Assembly (NCBI GenBank): GCA_951812925.1
Contig: OX638370.1
Coordinates: 94,936,897-95,000,896, forward strand
Reading direction: 5' to 3'
Length of the DNA: 64,000 bases
DNA from: Calliopum simillimum
Lineage: Eukaryota; Arthropoda; Insecta; Diptera; Lauxaniidae
Of this stretch, positions 58,180 through 64,000 are shown in pieces (within the stretch, counting starts at the first letter, position 1; the number at the start of each line of letters is the position of its first letter). The position numbers and the translations under genes were made by a program. The notes beneath the pieces are model-generated. The model did not search any database. It was not told the DNA's origin and saw only the letters and a program-made list of their open reading frames with translations.

Positions 58180-59451
58180 ATGGAATTCAAACGTAATAGT
58201 GTGATTGCTCTTTATTTGGCTGGAAAATCGCAACCAGCAATTGAGGAGTGGCCGTACCAAAGGGCCTAAGTACCATTTCGAGGCAAAAGTAGTGTCATAC
58301 TTTTTATGTGTTTTATAGTCGGCTATTTGCCTGTTATAATTTTTTCAACATAATTCCATGAAATTCACACTATCAAGTAAGTTTTTTGTGAAAACAGAAA
58401 ACAATTTTATTAATTTCTAACGAAATGTCACACGTTTCATATAATGACACTACTTTTGCCTCGAAATGGTTCTTAGGCCCTTTGGTACGGCCACTCCTCA
58501 ATTGTTCGTGAGCTGAAACATTTAAAAGTGAATAAAATGTTTGTGTATCGGACCATAACACGTTACAATGGTACCGGCAGCGTTGCCAAACGACATGGTG
58601 GTGGTCGGAAAATAACTGCAACATCACCAGAAATGGTTCGAAAGGAGAAGGCCAGAATTGAGCGAAATCCGAGACGCAGTGGCAGACAAATGGCTGCCGA
58701 GCTGAAAATATCGCGTGAACAAGCTCGGACTAAAGGCCCTCAAGTTCCAAAAGGCGCATGATCTCACTCCTGCTCAAAAAAAAGTTTGGCTCGAGCCAAG
58801 GAGTTGTTGCGCTTGCACGCCGCCGGAAATCTGTCACAAATTGTCTTCTCTGATGAGAAAAATTACTGTATCCAGCAATATGTAAACAAACAAAATGATC
58901 GGGTTTACTTGACAGAGAGGTCCTACGAAAATTTGAATGTTCGTTTGGCCACCAGGACGCAGGCACCACCGCATGTGATGGTTTGGGCTGCAGTGACTGC
59001 TGATGGGCGCTCATCACTCGTTTTTTTGGCCGCTGGCGTCAAAGTAAACGTCCAGGTGTATCGTGAATCAGTGTTGGAGGGTACTTTACTACCGTGGGCA
59101 CGCAAACATTTCGGTCGCAAGCCATGGACATTCCAACAAGACTCGGCACCGTCACACAAAGCTCATGTGAATCGAGAATGGTTAGAAAAAAACGTTCCTA
59201 GCTTCATTTCTGCTCAACAATGGCTCTCAAATTCGCCTGATGCGAATCCGCTGGATTTCTCAATCTGGGGTATGTTGGACAGGAAGGTCTTGACTAAAAA
59301 ATACCAGAGCGTTGATGCGCTAAAAGTGGCCCTTCAACGAGAATGGCGCAAACTTCCACAAAATCAAATTCGTGCAGCATGCGACTCGTTCTTCGACCGT
59401 CTACGGGCCATAGTTAAGGCCAAAGGTGGCCATATCGAAAATCTCAAGTAG
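58180..59451 (+). pseudogene. maT (DD37D) transposase, broken by a MITE and deletions
   Basis: Begins MEFKRNSVIALYLAGKSQPA at 58180. After 21 codons a 255 bp MITE interrupts it, and the frame resumes VRELKHLKVNKMFVYRTITR at 58504 (N-terminal HTH region). A deletion near 58727 and a 4 bp loss near 58785 shift the frame. From about 58786 to 59451 the DDE domain is open: FSDEKN (first Asp), WTFQQDSAPSHKAHV (second) and NSPDANPLDFSIWG (third). The last two Asp are 37 residues apart, the DD37D spacing that defines maT-type elements. The C-terminus is AKGGHIENLK. The 221-codon tail has no ATG of its own near its start and is not a separate gene. Confidence 0.93.
58244..58498. mobile_element. MITE inside the maT transposase, CAATTG flanks
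   Basis: 255 bp with ~55 bp terminal inverted repeats starting AGGAGTGGCCGTACCAAAGG, matching with only one clear mismatch (AAGTACC against AAGAACC). Identical CAATTG hexamers flank it (58238-58243 and 58499-58504). Removing one copy rejoins the maT frame exactly. Because CAATTG is palindromic, the true duplication may be 4 bp (AATT) up to 6 bp. No coding. Its superfamily is uncertain. Confidence 0.9.
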
Positions 59452-59690
59452 ATTCTTAAAATTTGAACATTTCCCAACAATTATAGCGTTTGATCAATAA
59501 AACCTGTGCATGGAAACTAAAAATATGGTCTTTTGAATTGGCAACACTTCGAATCAGCTACCCTGTACTATTTCGAATTTTGTGAAGGAACTCCAGAACT
59601 ATTCCCAACGGACACATGATTCTAAAAAAAATTTTGGTTTTCGATAATTCCGGAGCCAACTTCAGATGAGTCCGCATGCGACCCTTAATG

Positions 59691-61240
59691 TTTTTCGCGC
59701 TAACTAACATAACTTGTGTGTGCGTTCTTCGTTGGTTTGGTTTTGGCCACAAAATCATCTCGCAGGCTAAAGATGGACCGCGTGTTCATGTCTGGGATAA
59801 TTCAACTTAGTCTCATGATTAATGAAATCAAAACATATGTAAATAAATCAACCAAATGTGGCGATTATATTTTGCTAAAGATAATTAGGACATTATAATT
59901 TTTCTATTGTTATGTCATATTAACATTTATATGACATCAAAGTATGTCTGAAACCGTTAATTAGTAGCTTGCATATAAATTTACAAAATCAAATGAATGT
60001 GCTATGCTTGAGAGGAGTTTAATGCCATATTTTGGAAAATTAATGGCCTTGAGCAAATAAATCATCAACAAAATAAAATTAAAATCGCTCTTTCAATATA
60101 AAAAAATTATAAACAAAAATGTGTAAAAAAAGTTCCAAAGAAAATAAGTATTTAATTTTCTTTTAAAGTCTTAAACGTATATATTAAATGCATTTTTAAT
60201 ATAAAAATGCCACTTAAAAAGAATATTAACCCTTTATTTAAAGAAGAAAATCATTTTAAGCAAAAACAAAAAGAATACACAAAAATACATTAAAAACAAT
60301 AACAACAACCATAAACATTTTGGCTACAGGCTGTTTTACCCCGTGCATTTGTAGCATCAAAACACCAACCATCTCCACACAGTCAGCAGATCAACTGGCA
60401 GGCGTTCCGAAATACTCAAAAAAACGTAAAATCCAATAAAACGCATTCCAATGTCAGTTCGAAAATTAAAATCCAACCAGTCCAGCCCAATGTCCAGCTG
60501 GACAAAAGCGAATTTCCACAAACACATGCACACAAGCTTAAGCACATAGCTATGTTTAACACGTTTTATGCGTAGGCCAAAAACATTCACAAAGAGGAAA
60601 ACCAAAGAAATGAAAATGAAAATGGAAAAAGAAATACAAAGAGGGTGAGCAAAATGTTCATTACATTTGTAACGACGACAAACGCAGACATTCGAAATGA
60701 CACGCAGACAGACAGACGGACGGACGGACAAATATGGTAGCCAATGAAGAGGATTATCGGAAAATGCTTAAAAACATGGCAACAGCTGTAGCCAGGGCTA
60801 ATAATAAAAGTTCGACATGAAAACAGAGAAAATCCGAAAAAAAAAACAAAAGCAATAATGAACCTAAAGAGATGTTTCCCGGTATAGTACTCTATACACT
60901 AAATACAATGGGGTTTCTTGTTGTTGGGGGACCGTCAAGTGCAATAAAAATTATTTTTGTTAATGAAAAGCAATTGCAATAAACATGGCAAAATGTTTAA
61001 TTAGAAAAGTGGAAAACGTGTAGAGTTTTTCTATTTTTTTTTTTTTTTTTTTTTTTTTTCTTATTAGAACAAAGCCAAGAAGTCCATTATCTATAGGCTA
61101 ATATTGTATGTTTAAGAAAATGTTTTCTTATACTCATAACAAACGTGAAATTCTTTTGGTTAAATCTTAAGTAAATCGAAAAGCACATAGAAGACCTAAA
61201 AAATATGCCTCAGAAATGTAGGCGAGATAACGAAAGTGGG
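59691..61240. other. unassigned DNA
   Basis: A 124-codon minus-strand frame at 60357-60731 has a GACGGACGGACGGACAAA-type low-complexity start and no recognised domain. A run of 27 T lies at 61034-61060. Confidence 0.35.
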
Positions 61241-61242
61241 TA

Positions 61243-62150
61243 GGGGAACTTCGAGTATTATGGAATAGTCGAGTAATGTGGTATAGTCGTATATATCCGT
61301 TTTGGATAGGAACTTGCGGATGTCATAGATATATTTTATCCGCTCAGAAAACAAGAAAAACCAGGGATGTGTTGCTGTCATGCACCAAACATAACTTTTC
61401 TGCTGTCAGTTGATCGAAACATGTAATCGCGCGTAGTCGACTTTTTTTCCGGATTTTTCACTTATTTAAGAAAAAGTTGTTTCTGTGCAAGTTTAATTAA
61501 CATTCGGTAAAGGTAAGTGCTTACTATTATAAAAAATGTGTTTAACATTTAGCTTCCATTTTATTTTTATAATTTTGTAGTTTCTAAAAATCAGCCAATG
61601 TGGTAGAGTTAAAGGCGAGTAATATGGTATAGGAATATTTTTTGTTATTCTAAGCTTTATTTTATTGTTGTTTATTTTTTAATAAAAACTATGAGCTTGA
61701 GAACCAATGTAAATGTGGTTTGAACTTATTTCATACCTTTCAAATTTTATATTTGATTGTATGGCATAAGTATACCACATTACCCGCCACCCACTTTTCA
61801 AGTACAGGTTTTTTGACATAAATCTGACATATGTTTGATTTTGCTCTATATTTTCTTCTTTTGCAATTGTGCACATCTAATGGAGAGATATTCTGAAACC
61901 AATACTTAACTGATCAGCATTTGGTAAAGTATACGACATTACCCGCCAACTTTACCAACACTGCTCTTTTGACTTTTTTCAGATTTTGCTCTATAACTTT
62001 TTTTAATGAAATTGCACACATTTAATTGAAATATATTCTATAGCCAATACTTCACCGATCAGCTTTAAAAAATTTGGCTGAAATTGCTCCAACCATTGGC
62101 TTGCAAATTCCAAAAAACATCTAGGTATACCACAATACCCGAAGTTCCCT
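61243..62150. mobile_element. TA-flanked element with GTAATGTGGTATA words
   Basis: 908 bp. Left end GGGGAACTTCGAGTATTATG, right end reverse complement of AGGGAACTTCGGGTATTGTG. TA duplications at 61241-61242 and 62151-62152. Word copies: GAGTAATGTGGTATAG (61271), CCAATGTGGTAGAG (61596), GAGTAATATGGTATAGG (61617), GTATACCACATTACCCGCC (61771), GTATACGACATTACCCGCC (61929) and the right end. No transposase recognised. An internal duplication (TTGACATAAATCTGACAT and TTTGACTTTTTTCAGATTTT blocks, each followed by GCTCTATA) gives a ~150 bp tandem in the right half. Confidence 0.85.
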
Positions 62151-62274
62151 TACGGTGCCTCGAATATTTATCAAAATCAAAATGTGTTACAAATGATTTG
62201 AAAATTCCATGTTCGTCTCAAGCAAAATATTGGAGTGGTGTTTATTGATTATTTACAATACTTTTATTGATGTT

Positions 62275-62407
62275 ATTAATGGTACTACGAGTGGTACAAC
62301 TTCTTACGGATGACATACTTAGTACAATGAATATTGGATGGCCCAAAAAGTACGATATTTGACAAAAGGCAGTCTTTGGATTAGCGGTGTTGGATTGCCA
62401 CAAATAG
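62275..62407. repeat. left part of a ~58 bp minisatellite
   Basis: Degenerate units with AATATTGGATGGCCC, GTACGATATT and GGATTAGCGGTGTTGGATTG-CCACAAATAGTA. The array continues on the other side of the inserted element at 63445. Confidence 0.65.
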
Positions 62408-62409
62408 TA

Positions 62410-63442
62410 GGGGAAGAGTGCCGCCTACGAGCATGGTTTGGGTGTGGTCACCCTGCGTAACTTTTGACAGAAAACAAATGTTAAGCGCGTGTTATGATAG
62501 CACGAAGTTTTTGTGCATTTACCGGAGCAAAGAGACGCATTTGCTATGTGCTGAGAAGAAAATATTTTTTGAATAAGGGGCAGTCAACACAAAAGTTTTT
62601 TTAATCATTTTCCAAGTGCGATAGGTCAAAGTGAATCAATCAAAAAGCTGAATGCAATCTATATCTAAAATGTTCAGATAACACAATTTGCTCATTGTTT
62701 TTCTACTTGGCTGTCACAGTCGAGTGTGGGCCCAGAATTGGTTCGGGTGTGGGCACCCCTCCTTCTTTGTTTAAGGAGTGCGTTTTACTGAAATATCGTC
62801 GTGGATGCCAACATAACTAATTTACGCTTTTTTACTGGAATGGAAGGAACTAATAGGCCCTTTGAAGATATCGCAGAAAAAAGTTGCTGTCATTAAATGT
62901 GGGTGGCATACCACTTTGTAAAAAATCTCGGTATTGGGTTTCCAGACAAGAGGATCAAGAAGCAGCATGCTTGGCAAAAGAGCAATGTCAACAAGGGCTA
63001 GAAATCACTTCACCAAGCCGGCTTAGTCTGCAAAACAATTGTTCTGGCATTGACGTCGATGACAATCAAGTCTAGTTTCAGGGCAACAGGCATGATGCCA
63101 TTCGATCCATTCGGTTTTCAGTGACGCTAATTTAATTGAAGCCGTTGAGCAGAATTTGTTGAATTTGTGTGAGTCAATATTGCCAAAATACAATAACTTA
63201 ATTTTGCTTTCTTCTCCATTTGATTGTGTTAAACTTCATATATTCTCAATTTTAGCCGATTTTCTAAGGGTGCCCTCAGCCGAACCAAAATTTTTTTTTG
63301 TCAAAAGTGATCACTTCACTATTTTTTTGATATAATTTTTTCAACCGAGCTAAGGTCTCTAGTTTTCCATTGATACTTATATATCCATATAATATTCATT
63401 TGGTCCAAAACAAAAAAGTGCCCATACCCGGTACTCTTCCCC
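62410..63442 (+). mobile_element. GGGGAAG element, copy 2 (probably pogo-like)
   Basis: 1033 bp with inverted ends GGGGAAGAGTGCCGCC and reverse complement of GGGGAAGAGTACCGGG. TA duplications at 62408-62409 and 63443-63444. Recurrent words GGTTTGGGTGTGGTCACCCT, GGTTCGGGTGTGGGCACCCC and GGTGCCCTCAGCCGA. In broken frames the plus strand reads PFEDIAEK, VWVAYHFVKN-like and GLVCKTIVLALTSMTIKSSF, then RATGMMPFDPF. The last resembles the 'F+ATGI.PF.P' segment near the C-terminus of pogo-type transposases. It is inserted in a monomer of a ~58 bp minisatellite. Confidence 0.82.
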
Positions 63443-63444
63443 TA

Positions 63445-63810
63445 CTACCACTAATGAAAGGTAGTTGAGGGACTAGGATATTTGATGGCAACGAAGAGCA
63501 CGATTTTTAATGAAAGACATGCTCAGGATTAGGAGTATTAGATGACCACGACGATAGTACGACCTCTTATGTAAGGAATGTTTAGGATTAGGAATATTTT
63601 ATTGCCATAAATAGTATAAACCCTAATCCAAGGTAATTGAGACACTAAGATATTTGATGGCTACGAATATTACGGTCTCTAATGGAAGACATGCTCAAGA
63701 TTAGTAGTATTAAATGGTCATGAATAGTACGACTACAAATCGAAAGTAGGTGAACGGTATGAATATTAAATGGCCACAAATAGTACGAACACTAATAAAA
63801 AACAGGATAT
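63445..63810. repeat. right part of a ~58 bp minisatellite
   Basis: About six degenerate units of the form GGATTAGGAGTATTAGATGA, CCACGAATAGTACGAC, CTAATG-AAGG. Units start near 63530, 63589, 63648, 63701 and 63757. The sequence joins to the left part at 62407 if the GGGGAAG element and one TA are ignored. Confidence 0.75.
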
Positions 63811-64000
63811 TGACGCAGAAGCAACAAGATTTAGTACAGATGTATTTATATCCAATGAAAATGTGAAAGTGTGGATAGTGCCACGCCCAAACAAAATTCG
63901 TCGTATCTTTAAAACTAAGTATTTGTCGCAGATGGATTAAATTTGTCATATATGTAAGAGATTTAAGAGAAATAAAATCGAGTGAAAAAAATTTTCAAAA
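63811..64000. other. unassigned DNA at window end
   Basis: Contains GTGGATAGTGCCACGCCC near 63872, a word reminiscent of repeats Z and W, so another member may begin here and run off the window. Confidence 0.3.

Larger units (their letters stand above)
58031..59565 (+). mobile_element. DD37D maT-type element
   Basis: 1535 bp, or about 1274 bp without the nested MITE and its duplicated 6-mer, a normal size for the group. Inverted ends CAGGGTGGCTGATTCGAA and reverse complement of CAGGGTAGCTGATTCGAA. TA duplications at 58029-58030 and 59566-59567. One broken transposase frame on the plus strand. Insertion into a foldback arm is supported by the uninterrupted arm at 45905-45939. Confidence 0.93.
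57545..59690 (+). mobile_element. truncated FB-1 family copy carrying a maT element
   Basis: 57545-58030 matches the core and the inner right arm of FB-1 (two ~150 bp tandem units; ACTCCAGAATTCTTTCTTGT; CATCAGAACTCCTCTA). 59566-59690 continues the right arm to its end (GAGCCAACTTCAGATGAGTC). The left arm is absent. The maT element at 58031-59565 sits in the arm between AGAAC-TA and TA-CTATTTCG. Confidence 0.82.

Noticed and set aside
58786..59451. 221-codon frame as a domesticated transposase gene
   Set aside because: It is the C-terminal remainder of the maT transposase, flanked by intact maT ends and preceded by the broken N-terminal half. No promoter, intron or separate start suggests domestication.

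Overview
This is AT-rich eukaryotic DNA, most likely from a higher fly (Diptera, Schizophora). The evidence is the set of transposon families: irritans-type mariner, DD41D, DD37D and DD37E Tc1/mariner relatives, pogo-like elements and Helitron-like elements. A dispersed repeat carrying the GTATATATATTCTTGATCAG motif, familiar from Drosophila and other fly genomes, and abundant (CAA)n/(CAG)n/(GTT)n tracts point the same way. I saw no bacterial operon structure, rRNA, tRNA or CRISPR array. The window is essentially intergenic or deep-intronic DNA filled with layered mobile elements and minisatellites.

Host gene: the only credible host coding sequence is a short minus-strand first exon at 1745-1865. 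It encodes a signal-peptide-like segment and runs into a near-perfect splice donor, so the rest of that gene would lie to the left, mostly outside the window.

Layout. 0.5-1.2 kb: dispersed repeat with a ~140 bp tandem unit (second copy inverted at 31.8-32.3 kb). 6.8-9.1 kb: a dispersed repeat with ACGGAGAATGA words (called X; other copies at 16.9-18.4, 22.7-24.3 and 32.4-33.3 kb), interrupted by a 1298 bp irritans mariner whose 348-codon frame has four stops. 11.3-13.7 kb: a decayed DD37E element split by a young DD41D element (a near-identical second copy lies at 30.2-31.5 kb, and a diverged relic at 13.9-14.6 kb). 19.8-22.7 kb: a minisatellite and a ~400 bp tandem repeat. 22.8-23.0 kb: a near-palindromic MITE with an empty-site counterpart. 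26.4-27.9 kb: a 1.5 kb minisatellite of TCGAAAAATGTT words. 35.4-38.2 kb: a broken mariner followed by a pogo-like element. 43.7-46.6 kb: a Helitron-like element, then a foldback element carrying a nested element with an 8 bp target duplication. 47.7-48.8 and 62.4-63.4 kb: two copies of another TA-flanked pogo-like family. 51.0-51.6 kb: a second foldback. 53.9-54.3 kb: five spaced 16 bp palindromes. 55.4-56.0 and 61.2-62.2 kb: two more TA-flanked elements. 57.5-59.7 kb: a three-level nest (foldback, DD37D maT element, 255 bp MITE).

No autonomous element looks intact. The most striking shared theme is a set of unrelated-looking elements whose ends and interiors are built of short repeated words (GATATGGCACCCC, TGCACGACATTACCCC, GGGGATTATGTCCG, GTGTGGGCACCC, GTAATGTGGTATA). 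Insertions inside other repeats let several target duplications be read directly against uninterrupted copies.
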